NCBI RefSeq assembly: GCF_045679545.1
Contig: NZ_CP166195.1
Location: 186,001-250,000 of the forward strand
DNA length: 64,000 nt
Direction of reading: 5' to 3'
From: Enterovibrio sp045679545
GTDB taxonomy: Bacteria; Pseudomonadota; Gammaproteobacteria; Enterobacterales; Vibrionaceae
Part shown: positions 45,899 to 54,215 of the stretch, one piece after another
Position numbering within the stretch: position 1 is the first letter of the stretch
Layout of the letters: every line of letters starts with the position of its first letter
The notes under the pieces: generated by a model
What the model saw: the letters and a program-made list of their open reading frames with translations, nothing else
Databases searched by the model: none
What the model was told of the DNA's origin: nothing
Program-made: the position numbers and the translations under genes

Positions 45899-46882
45899 AT
45901 GACAAACCTAACGACGCCTTCAGTACTTGCCTTTGAATCCAAGCTCGCTTGCTCAGACGCACTCTTGTCATCAGGCAACTGGGAGCAACGCGCCGATACC
46001 ACACAATGGCAAGCTGTAAATGTGATTGAGAAATCGGTCAGAGGCACCATTTCCAACCGAGTAAAAGGGGCAAAGGCCAGTAAAATTGACGCAGAGGTTG
46101 AAAAAGCTAACCTTCAAACCGTTGACAATGCCGCATTGCCATTCAATGCAGATACACTAAAAGTCAGCTTTAGCCTACGTGTGTTGGGTGATTTGTCTGT
46201 TCCCTCTACCTGCAACAACCCTGACTATCAAAAGGCACTGGCTGGACTCATTTCTGAATATGTTCAAGAGAATAGCTTTAGTGTGTTGGCGCTTCGCTTT
46301 GCCACCAACCTTGCAAACGGCCGATTCCTATGGCGAAACCGTGTGGGAGCCGAGCAAGTCGAAGTGCGTATTTCACATGCCGATAAACAATGGGTATTTG
46401 ATGCACAGGAGCTTTCACTTCGCGATTTCAGCCATAAAGATGAACAGCTTTCTCAACTGGCAGCCGTGATAGAACAAGGGTTGATGGGTGAAAAGCCAAC
46501 GCTAATCAAAGTGGCTGCTTTTAGCCGATTAGGTGAAGGGCAAACCGTTTTCCCATCCCAAGAATTGGTGATGAACAGTAGCGGCAACAAGAGCAAATAC
46601 CTCTACCAACTTAACCAACAAGCCGCAATGCACTCACAAAAAATTGGCAATGCTTTACGCACCATTGACACTTGGTACCCTGAGGCCAGCGAGTTTGGCC
46701 CTATTGCCATTGAACCCTATGGCAGTGTGACCAACCGCGGCGTTGCCTACAGAAAACCAAAAGAAAAAACCGACTTCTATACCCTGCTGGACAATTGGAT
46801 TCTTAAAGGGCAAGCACCATCAAACGAACAACAACACTACGTTATCGCGATGCTGATTCGCGGTGGTGTTTTCGGGGAGTAA
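45899..46882 (+). CDS. csy3: Type I-F Cascade backbone subunit Csy3 (Cas7f)
   Basis: Csy3 polymerises along the crRNA spacer, six copies per complex. The product is 327 residues from the ATG at 45899, which has TAAGGA upstream; the frame is open to 45719 only within csy2. Family segments are SVLAFESKLACSDALLSSGNW, given as SVLAFESKL and SGNWEQR, then VEVRISHADK, GEGQTVFPSQELVMN and RTIDTWYPEASEFGPIAIEPYG. It lies 13 bases after csy2. Confidence 0.95.
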   Translation: MTNLTTPSVLAFESKLACSDALLSSGNWEQRADTTQWQAVNVIEKSVRGTISNRVKGAKASKIDAEVEKANLQTVDNAALPFNADTLKVSFSLRVLGDLSVPSTCNNPDYQKALAGLISEYVQENSFSVLALRFATNLANGRFLWRNRVGAEQVEVRISHADKQWVFDAQELSLRDFSHKDEQLSQLAAVIEQGLMGEKPTLIKVAAFSRLGEGQTVFPSQELVMNSSGNKSKYLYQLNQQAAMHSQKIGNALRTIDTWYPEASEFGPIAIEPYGSVTNRGVAYRKPKEKTDFYTLLDNWILKGQAPSNEQQHYVIAMLIRGGVFGE

Positions 46883-46884
46883 TC

Positions 46885-47439
46885 ATGGACAGCTACATAG
46901 ATATTGTTGTTCTGCCTGATGCGGAAATCACCAGCCCCGCACTAATGAACAATTTATTCGCAAAACTGCATCGCGCGTTAGTAGAAGTCGCCAGTGGTGA
47001 CATGGCCGTCAGCTTCCCAAAATATGGTAAAACGCTGGGTGACACACTGCGCCTTCACGGAACTCAAGCAGCATTAGGTCAATTAATGGCTCAACCTTGG
47101 CTTAAAGGTTTACGGGACTACACATCGGTCAGTGATATATCACCCGTACCAGATAACGTTGAAGGGTATCGCTCCACGTTTCGAGTGCAACAAAAAAGCC
47201 CGCAGAACATCCGTAAGCGCGCCATCGCTAAGGGATGGTTATCTGAAGACGAAGCATTACATAAAATTCCAGATTCCAAGCAAAAGCGGCTCTCTTTGCC
47301 TTTTATCCAAATAAAAAGTCAGTCGACAAATCAAGAGGTTCGTCTTTTTGTTGAGCGCGGAGAATTACTAGATAAGCCCGAAACTGGCCACTTTTCCAGC
47401 TATGGGTTCAGTAGAACAGCAACCACCCCTTGGTTCTAA
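46885..47439 (+). CDS. cas6f: CRISPR endoribonuclease Cas6f (Csy4)
   Basis: Csy4 cleaves pre-crRNA below the repeat hairpin and stays bound to its 3' stem. The 184-residue protein has the catalytic His29 (KLHRAL) at the position known for Pseudomonas Csy4, the arginine-rich helix region SPQNIRKRAIAKG (RNA recognition) and the C-terminal LPFIQIKSQSTNQEVRLFVERG with YGFSRTATTPWF. It lies two bases after csy3 and 138 bases before the first repeat. Confidence 0.95.
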   Translation: MDSYIDIVVLPDAEITSPALMNNLFAKLHRALVEVASGDMAVSFPKYGKTLGDTLRLHGTQAALGQLMAQPWLKGLRDYTSVSDISPVPDNVEGYRSTFRVQQKSPQNIRKRAIAKGWLSEDEALHKIPDSKQKRLSLPFIQIKSQSTNQEVRLFVERGELLDKPETGHFSSYGFSRTATTPWF

Positions 47440-47447
47440 CCCACTAC

Positions 47448-47518
47448 AACCCTATTTTTTAGGACTAATTTAAGCCATTGATTTTAAATGGCTTAAATTT
47501 TCATCCAAAAATAGGGTT
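47448..47518. terminator. Nested double hairpin between cas6f and the CRISPR array
   Basis: The outer 12-bp arms are AACCCTATTTTT (47448-47459) and AAAAATAGGGTT (47507-47518). The inner 12-bp arms are ATTTAAGCCATT (47468-47479) and AATGGCTTAAAT (47487-47498), all without mismatch. The outer arm is followed by TTTT. It starts 9 bases after the cas6f stop, inside the array leader, so it may terminate the cas transcript or be a folded leader element. Confidence 0.7.
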
Positions 47519-47577
47519 TTTCCATCATATTTCTTCCTAGCTCTTTAAAAATCTATGCTTCAGAGATATTCTCTACC

Positions 47578-49465
47578 CTTCACTGCCGCACAGGCAGCTT
47601 AGAAAAATATAAGTGGCTGGTTGAAAGACCTAGCCGACTTCACTGCCGCACAGGCAGCTTAGAAACCGAGAAAATCGAAACCATCACGCGCTTTGGCCTT
47701 CACTGCCGCACAGGCAGCTTAGAAAGCACTGGCCGCAATGAAACCCTGATACTTATCCTTCACTGCCGCACAGGCAGCTTAGAAAAACTGCATCAAGCAT
47801 GCCGTGAGTGTGTTGGTCTTCACTGCCGCACAGGCAGCTTAGAAATACGGTGATTCAATCATCGTTGAAGTGAAGGTCTTCACTGCCGCACAGGCAGCTT
47901 AGAAAATCATTAAAGCGGCGATGAAGCTAGACGGGGCCTTCACTGCCGCACAGGCAGCTTAGAAAAATGTGGTGATGAACAAGGTCGGCAAGAGGAACTT
48001 CACTGCCGCACAGGCAGCTTAGAAAATCGGAATATGAACCCATCATGGCCTGCTTGCCTTCACTGCCGCACAGGCAGCTTAGAAATTCGCTTCTAGCCAT
48101 TCAATCATTTGCTCGCTCTTCACTGCCGCACAGGCAGCTTAGAAAGAGATAAACCCCCAAGCATTGGCACGCCAATTCTTCACTGCCGCACAGGCAGCTT
48201 AGAAAACAAGATGCCGACATTTGCACAGCGGAATTGTCTTCACTGCCGCACAGGCAGCTTAGAAAATAGCCCTCAACAAAATTGATGCGGGACGAGACTT
48301 CACTGCCGCACAGGCAGCTTAGAAATTGATGTCGAGTTGCGCCCCCGCCGCGGCGATCTTCACTGCCGCACAGGCAGCTTAGAAAGTCAGAATGTGGCTT
48401 AGTGTCAACGAACCGGACTTCACTGCCGCACAGGCAGCTTAGAAACGAGTGTGGACACTCTTTTATCTCCACACTCGCTTCACTGCCGCACAGGCAGCTT
48501 AGAAATTTTCGTTAAAGCCTGAGCGCCCGCCGTGATGCTTCACTGCCGCACAGGCAGCTTAGAAAATAACCCACACATAATGCGTACTGATTGGCGGCTT
48601 CACTGCCGCACAGGCAGCTTAGAAAATGCGCAAATTCTATTGAATGAAGCATAAAAGCTTCACTGCCGCACAGGCAGCTTAGAAATTACCGTCACCAAGG
48701 GAACGGCGCACCGAAGTCTTCACTGCCGCACAGGCAGCTTAGAAAAATAAAAAAGTCCCTGTTGAAGTCCATTTGCTCTTCACTGCCGCACAGGCAGCTT
48801 AGAAAGACTCATGCAACAAATGACGCAACAAGCCCTTCTTCACTGCCGCACAGGCAGCTTAGAAAAACATGGCGTCCGACCATTGCGCGGTGGCATCCTT
48901 CACTGCCGCACAGGCAGCTTAGAAAAAATAACATCATTGGCCTTATACAAACGTTTTCTTCACTGCCGCACAGGCAGCTTAGAAAACGAGTAGCCATCGT
49001 ACACATCAATAGCGTACCTTCACTGCCGCACAGGCAGCTTAGAAAGTCGCGAATCTGCAAGCTGATCACGTCCCAATCTTCACTGCCGCACAGGCAGCTT
49101 AGAAAAACGCTTTCAGCTCCGAATTCGACAGATAGAACTTCACTGCCGCACAGGCAGCTTAGAAAACTTATATTCGGTTCACCTCCCTTTTCGTAACCTT
49201 CACTGCCGCACAGGCAGCTTAGAAAAGAGAGCCATGCGAGGTTGTTGATGTGGATCTCTTCACTGCCGCACAGGCAGCTTAGAAATGACATTGGCACGAT
49301 ATACACCGTGCCTTGCTCTTCACTGCCGCACAGGCAGCTTAGAAAACAGAGTACAGGCTTTCGATTGTCTCCACTTGCTTCACTGCCGCACAGGCAGCTT
49401 AGAAAATGCAAATACTGAAGGCGAGGAAAACAGCGAACTTCACTGCCGCACAGGCAGCTTTTGAC
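47578..49465 (+). CRISPR. Type I-F CRISPR array, 32 repeats and 31 spacers
   Basis: A 28-base repeat, beginning CTTCACTGCCGCACAGGCAG and ending CTTAGAAA, recurs at an exact 60-base period from 47578 to 49438. All 31 spacers are 32 bases and all are different. The repeat holds the I-F stem CTGCC...GGCAG cut by Cas6f. The first base is C in every copy instead of the common G. Only the last copy is degenerate (AGAAA replaced by TTGAC), which places the leader on the cas side (47440-47577, AT-rich). Spacer 15 (48446-48477) is itself a hairpin. I see no spacer matching elsewhere in the window. Confidence 0.99.
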
Positions 49466-49472
49466 CAAAAAA

Positions 49473-49498
49473 ACGCCGCTGATCTCAGCGGCGTTTTT
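49473..49498. terminator. Bidirectional terminator between CRISPR array and ackA
   Basis: The 10-bp stem ACGCCGCTGA / TCAGCGGCGT (49473-49494) is preceded by a run of A and followed by TTTTT. It ends transcripts of both the array and the convergent acetate kinase gene. Confidence 0.9.
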
Positions 49499-49517
49499 AT
49501 TCAATCAAAGATGGGTA

Positions 49518-50717
49518 TTATTTTGCGAAGTCAGACGCTTGTGAGGCAATCACAAATTCTTCGTTCGTTGGGATAACCAATACGACAGCATCTAGCAGGT
49601 CAGATTTTGCAATCATGCCGCCTTTGCCGAAGCGTGCTGCTTCGTTACCGGCTTCGTCTTCAACAAAACCCAAAATTCTTAGGTTCTTGAGCACTTCACG
49701 ACGAATAGGCAGTGAGTTCTCACCGATACCGCCCGTAAAGATGATGGCATCAAGGCTGTCGAGGGTGATCATGTATGAACTGATGAACTTAGCAACACGG
49801 TAGGTGAACACTTCAAAAGCCAGTTTCGCACCTTCGTGACCGTTATCCATGGCTTCAAGAATGCCACGTGCATCAGACGTTAGGCCAGATACACCAAGGA
49901 AACCCGATTTTTTGTTCAAGGTGTCGAACACTTGCTCTTGGCTCCAGCCTTTTTTGAGCAAGAACTCGATGATACCTGGGTCCAAGTCACCAGAGCGTGT
50001 CCCCATCATTAGGCCAGCTAGCGGTGTGAAGCCCATTGAGGTATCTACCGATTCGCCATTGCGCACAGCACACACAGATGCACCGTTGCCCAAGTGAACA
50101 GAGATAACGTTGGTGTCTTCAATCTTCTTGTCCAATACCTTTGCTGCTTCACGGCTAACAAAGTAGTGGCTAGTGCCGTGGAAGCCGTAGCGACGAATAC
50201 CGTATTCTGTGTAAAGTTCGTTTGAGATAGCGCCAGTAAACGCTTTCTGCGGCATAGTTTGGTGGAATGCGGTATCGAACACGGCAACTTGTGGCAGGCT
50301 TGGGAAAGCCTTCATGGCAGCACGAATGCCCATGACGTTTGCTGGGTTGTGAAGCGGAGCCAAATCGCTCAGTGCTTCAATTTCTGCTACCACGCTTTCA
50401 TCAAGCAAGGTGGCAGTTGCGAACTTCTCACCGCCGTGTACAACGCGGTGACCAATAGCAACCAATTGGCTGCCAACATCCATGTTTTCGACCAATTCAA
50501 CGATGATTTCCACCGCTTTCTCGTGGTGGCTACCACCTTGCTCAAGCATAACTTCTTGCTTGTCTTGTCCTTCGCGTTTCCAGCTAATGCGCGCATCGTC
50601 AAGACCGAAGCACTCGCCAAGGCCAGATAATATCGCCTCGCCAGATTGTGCATCCATCAATGCGAATTTAAGGGAGGAACTGCCTGCGTTGAGGACCAGT
50701 ACTAGTGAATTGCTCAT
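49518..50717 (-). CDS. ackA: Acetate kinase
   Basis: It interconverts acetate + ATP and acetyl phosphate + ADP in the cytoplasm. The 399-residue product starts at the ATG at 50717 (SNSLVLVLNAGSSSLKF). Family signatures are LNAGSSSLKFAL, GHRVVHGGEKF, VFDTAFHQTMP, YGFHGTSHYFVS and FTGGIGENS. No phosphotransacetylase gene is adjacent, as for the second ackA of Vibrio species. It is possibly a paralogue of a main ackA-pta operon elsewhere. Confidence 0.96.
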   Translation of the reverse strand: MSNSLVLVLNAGSSSLKFALMDAQSGEAILSGLGECFGLDDARISWKREGQDKQEVMLEQGGSHHEKAVEIIVELVENMDVGSQLVAIGHRVVHGGEKFATATLLDESVVAEIEALSDLAPLHNPANVMGIRAAMKAFPSLPQVAVFDTAFHQTMPQKAFTGAISNELYTEYGIRRYGFHGTSHYFVSREAAKVLDKKIEDTNVISVHLGNGASVCAVRNGESVDTSMGFTPLAGLMMGTRSGDLDPGIIEFLLKKGWSQEQVFDTLNKKSGFLGVSGLTSDARGILEAMDNGHEGAKLAFEVFTYRVAKFISSYMITLDSLDAIIFTGGIGENSLPIRREVLKNLRILGFVEDEAGNEAARFGKGGMIAKSDLLDAVVLVIPTNEEFVIASQASDFAK

Positions 50718-50901
50718 GAAAAATCTCGTTGGCAAATGGGTGATACGGAATACTCAGATTCAGAATTCCCATTATTCAATTAATTTTTAAGTACACAACT
50801 TTTATTTGAATGATTAAACGTTTTTTAGCCTTTTAATGTTTCAGATCAAAAATGCTGACGTTTACTGAAAAAAATGATCGCAAGCGATTGGCAATGAATA
50901 C

Positions 50902-50922
50902 AAAAAAACGCCCAGATGGGCG
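50902..50922 (-). terminator. Intrinsic terminator of the TetR-family gene
   Basis: On the minus strand, CGCCCA-TC-TGGGCG is followed by seven T, 27 bases after the regulator stop codon. Confidence 0.85.
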
Positions 50923-50948
50923 CTTTAAAAGTCAAGGTATTTAGCCTA

Positions 50949-51410
50949 TCACGCCATCGTGAGAAGTGACTTGCCAAGCAGCCATTCAAACTCTTTTTCA
51001 AACTCTTCACCATAGCGATTGCAGCATACATCGTGCAGTTTACGGCTGGCGTGGCTGGTGAACTCTTCGGCGTTTTCCGACGAAACAGAGTGAAGAAAGA
51101 AGAGGCGGAGAACGGCAGTAAAGCGGTTGTCAGATCGAAGTGCGGTTAGCCAGCTCTCAATGAATGTGCGCTTGTCGCCTTCTAAATCTAACCGATCGAT
51201 CAATATGTTCAGTAACCTGTCATCTAGACGTGTAATGAAATCGGTTTTCTTTGGAAAATGGTGGCTGATCCCTGTGCGTGATATTCCCGTTTGTTGGCTC
51301 AATGTTGTGTATGACATTTTGTCGTATCCAAGCGTAACCAATTGGTCAACCACCGCATCAAGGATCGTTCTAATCGTAACTTCAGTATCTTCTTTGCTTC
51401 TCTTTGGCAT
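50949..51410 (-). CDS. TetR-like transcriptional regulator, short form
   Basis: This 153-residue protein has an N-terminal TetR-type helix-turn-helix (YTTLSQQTGISRTGISHHFPKKTDF). The ligand-binding part is only about 100 residues and ends shortly after FEWLLGKSLLTMA, shorter than most TetR proteins (about 190). Two adjacent Cys (DVCCNRYG) lie in the C-terminal part. It is divergent from the acyl-CoA ligase gene and may regulate it. The target is unknown. Confidence 0.85.
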   Translation of the reverse strand: MPKRSKEDTEVTIRTILDAVVDQLVTLGYDKMSYTTLSQQTGISRTGISHHFPKKTDFITRLDDRLLNILIDRLDLEGDKRTFIESWLTALRSDNRFTAVLRLFFLHSVSSENAEEFTSHASRKLHDVCCNRYGEEFEKEFEWLLGKSLLTMA

Positions 51411-51863
51411 TGTCTTATCCCTGTTTCTTGGCTTCCGTAACCTGTAACAATCAAGACATCACTTCTACTGCCGCAAACGCTTCTAATAGTTATGTCGCAT
51501 TACCGTAGAGCTTGATCACGCTTAACACTAAAGAGTTTACCGACCACCTACCCTTAAGCTAACGTCTTAAAGATAGTACATGCGTTCAATTTATGAACAA
51601 AAGCTGATTGAAAATCCAAGAAGCGTGAACAGCGTTAGATTTGAGGGTGAACAAGAATATGAATCTGTAACGTACTGAAAGCAAAATGCTATTCTATGTA
51701 AACAATGCGTGAACAAAATGCAGCGAGCGTTACCTGCATCAAAATTTGAACAAGTGTTTGAATGAATCACTTGACCTAAGTGGGACAAAATCCTTAATTT
51801 AACACTTCGATAACATAGAATTATAACTATTACTCTATTCCCTACAGCTATACGGGGTCCTTT
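51411..51863. other. Divergent intergenic region, TetR-like gene / acyl-CoA ligase
   Basis: About 450 bases with no coding signal. A possible promoter is TTGACC at 51771-51776, 17 bases, then TTAATT at 51794-51799, about 65 bases before the ligase ATG; the -10 is weak. No clear palindromic operator for the TetR-like protein was found. Confidence 0.35.
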
Positions 51864-53510
51864 ATGGCTCAACCAAAACCTTACCAACAAGCTCTGCGCT
51901 GGGCAGAAGAACGCCCTAATGAAATCTTTCTTCGCCAGATCATTAATCGCCAGTTTACGGACTTCACTTACTCTGACGTTGTTGATCAAGCTCTGAGGAT
52001 CGTTTCTGCCCTTAGAGGCATGGGACTGGAACCTGGGGACAAAGTCGGGTTGATCTCAAAGAACTGTGCTGAATGGTTCATCACCGATCTCGCGTTGATG
52101 CTAGGCAGCTATGTGAGTGTCCCCATTTTCCCAACGGCGGGCGCTGACACCATTGGGCATTGTCTTGATCACTCAGAAGCAAAGTTGTTGTTTGTGGGCA
52201 AGTTGGATGACACGAAAGCGCTAAAAGAGACCTTAGAAGCACGCAGCAAGTTGCCAACGATTGCTTTCCCGTACCCCACTATTCACTGTGGTTACGATTG
52301 GAGCGATTTGATTGCGCAACATGGTCGCGCTGAAGTGACCCCAAACCACCAAGACGATGATTTAATGTCTATCGTATATACCTCTGGTACGTCTGGGCTA
52401 CCTAAAGGTGCAATGCTCACTCACGGTGCCTTTGCGTGGTCGTCTCAACAACTGATCAGTGCTATTGGTATGAAAGATGGCGAACGCCTCTTCTCTTATT
52501 TGCCACTCGCACACATTACAGAGCGTGTTTACATTCTTGGCACGGCCATGATGTCCGGCATTTGCACTGCATTTCCTGAATCTCTCGATACCTTTATTGA
52601 TGATGTCAAAATGCACCGTCCAACGTTGTTCATCTCTGTACCTCGCCTGTGGACGCTGTTTCAGCAACGTATTCAACAAAAGCTACCTCCTGCCAAGTTG
52701 AATTTGCTTCTTAAAATCCCAGTCGTCTCCGGTTTGATCAAGAAGAAGATCGCTCAAAATCTGGGCTTGGATAAAGCGCGCGTGCTCGGGTGTGGTTCTG
52801 CACCTGTATCAGCAGCACTGCTGAGCTGGTATGAAAAACTGGGGCTTCATATTACTGAAGCGTGGGGGATGACAGAGTCATTCGCTTACAGCACGCTAAA
52901 TTACCCGTTCAGAGAAGACAAAATTGGTACCGTCGGTATTGCAGGCCCGGGGGTTGCAATTAGAATTGCTGCTGACGGCGAGATCCTTGTAAAAAGTCAG
53001 GGACTGTTTGCGGGCTACTACAAGAACCCTGAGGCAAGTGCTGAAACCATTATTGATGGCTGGCTGCAAACCGGTGATATTGGCGATATAGACAACGAGG
53101 GTTATCTCACCATCCAAGGACGTAAAAACGACACGTTCAAGACGGCCAAAGGTAAATTTGTTAGCCCTGTACCTATTGAGAAGCGGCTGTTTGAACTCAG
53201 TAACGTTGAAATGATGTGCTTGGTTGGCTCAGGCATGCCTGGCCCTGTTCTTCTTGCTTTGCCCCATGATTTCCCTAACTTTGACCGCGCGCGCTATGAG
53301 CGTCGTGTAACGAAAGTGATTGAGACCATCAACAAGGAACTTGAATCACACGCGAAAATTAAGGGCGTAATGATGATCAAAGAGCCTTGGAGCATTGAAA
53401 ACGGATTACTGACTCCAACGTTGAAAATCCGCCGCCATTTGCTTGAAAAGAAATACCATGATGTCGGTGCCACATGGCCTGCTGACAAATTGGTGCAATG
53501 GGAAGAGTAG
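51864..53510 (+). CDS. AMP-dependent long-chain acyl-CoA synthetase family protein
   Basis: It activates a carboxylic (probably fatty) acid to acyl-CoA via acyl-AMP. The 548-residue protein has the P-loop YTSGTSGLPKGAM, the A4/A5 motifs (YLPLAHITER and ITEAWGMTESF), the hinge motif TGDIGDIDNEGYLTIQGR and the KTAKGKFVSP segment typical of bacterial long-chain acyl-CoA ligases. The usual catalytic lysine region near the C-terminus is present (LLTPTLKIRR). It is monocistronic, with GGGG upstream of the ATG. Confidence 0.92.
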   Translation: MAQPKPYQQALRWAEERPNEIFLRQIINRQFTDFTYSDVVDQALRIVSALRGMGLEPGDKVGLISKNCAEWFITDLALMLGSYVSVPIFPTAGADTIGHCLDHSEAKLLFVGKLDDTKALKETLEARSKLPTIAFPYPTIHCGYDWSDLIAQHGRAEVTPNHQDDDLMSIVYTSGTSGLPKGAMLTHGAFAWSSQQLISAIGMKDGERLFSYLPLAHITERVYILGTAMMSGICTAFPESLDTFIDDVKMHRPTLFISVPRLWTLFQQRIQQKLPPAKLNLLLKIPVVSGLIKKKIAQNLGLDKARVLGCGSAPVSAALLSWYEKLGLHITEAWGMTESFAYSTLNYPFREDKIGTVGIAGPGVAIRIAADGEILVKSQGLFAGYYKNPEASAETIIDGWLQTGDIGDIDNEGYLTIQGRKNDTFKTAKGKFVSPVPIEKRLFELSNVEMMCLVGSGMPGPVLLALPHDFPNFDRARYERRVTKVIETINKELESHAKIKGVMMIKEPWSIENGLLTPTLKIRRHLLEKKYHDVGATWPADKLVQWEE

Positions 53511-53518
53511 TGCTAACT

Positions 53519-53557
53519 GCTTTTACATTAAGCTTTTACATTAAGCTTTTACATTAA
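53519..53557. repeat. 13-bp tandem repeat, 3 copies
   Basis: The unit GCTTTTACATTAA is repeated exactly three times directly after the acyl-CoA ligase stop codon (53510) and before its terminator. Confidence 0.92.
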
Positions 53558-53564
53558 ATGGTTA

Positions 53565-53590
53565 AACGGGCCTTTGGGCTCGTTTTTCTT
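53565..53590 (+). terminator. Intrinsic terminator after the acyl-CoA ligase
   Basis: The arms ACGGGCC and GGGCTCGT pair with one G-T wobble around a short T-rich loop, followed by TTTTTCTT. Confidence 0.8.
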
Positions 53591-53731
53591 CTGATAACTC
53601 CCGCACATCAATTTCACCCGCATACTTTAATCAGATAAAAAACCCTACAAACTGAAACGTTAAATGTAGTAATATTACGAAATCCAGAAGGGTTATGACT
53701 ATCCTCATCCCCATCATCGAGAGAGTGATCA

Positions 53732-54028
53732 ATGAGCCAGGAAGAATTTCAAGTATGTGATGCGTGCGGCGTGACCGCAGAAATGGGTTACGTGATTAGC
53801 GAAGGCGACGACGTGGCTGAAGTGGAAATCTTCGCAGCCGACAAAGCTGCTGCACTTTCAGAGTTTCGCGCTTACCTATCACTGGCGAAAGAAGTGAATG
53901 ACGCTGTGATTCATGACCTCGATGAAACAGCAGAGCTGGCGCTAGACCCACTAAAAGTAAAACTTAAGTTCGAATGCAGTGCCGAGAAGCTGATCTTCGA
54001 ACTGCGTAGCCGCTCACTGGCAAAATAA
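53732..54028 (+). CDS. YfcZ/YiiS family (DUF406) small protein
   Basis: This 98-residue cytoplasmic protein of unknown function. The family features are the CDACG motif near the N-terminus, the following GYVISEGDDVAEVEIF strand region, and the C-terminal LKFECSAEKLIFELRSRSL. It stands alone between two terminators. No reaction or partner can be inferred from the sequence. Confidence 0.85.
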   Translation: MSQEEFQVCDACGVTAEMGYVISEGDDVAEVEIFAADKAAALSEFRAYLSLAKEVNDAVIHDLDETAELALDPLKVKLKFECSAEKLIFELRSRSLAK

Positions 54029-54083
54029 CCAAAATACATCAAGGCGTTACGCTCAACACGCATCGCCTAGAATGATTGAAAAA

Positions 54084-54117
54084 GGCCGCTAGCTGATTCA
54101 GCTAGCGGCCTTTTTTT
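54084..54117 (+). terminator. Strong intrinsic terminator after the YfcZ-like gene
   Basis: GGCCGCTAGCT (54084-54094) pairs with AGCTAGCGGCC (54100-54110) and is followed by TTTTTTTG. A run of five A precedes it, so it may also serve the convergent kinase gene. Confidence 0.92.
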
Positions 54118-54215
54118 GTTAGCCAGTTATAAAAAAACAACCTCAAGATACTTGTTCAGCGAGAGCTTGTTGGCTGTCAGGCGCGGTGCTGGTTTGAACA
54201 CACATCCAAACGACG

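Noticed and set aside
39310..47439. CRISPR-associated Tn7-like transposon
   Set aside because: The locus has cas1 and cas2-3 and a full-length csy1, with no tniQ, tnsA, tnsB or tnsC genes in the window, so it is an ordinary defence-type I-F system.
48101..49504. Long open frames on both strands across the CRISPR array
   Set aside because: They are repeat translations (for example recurring FLSCLCGSE or SLPHRQLRK) arising because 60 is a multiple of three; they are not genes.
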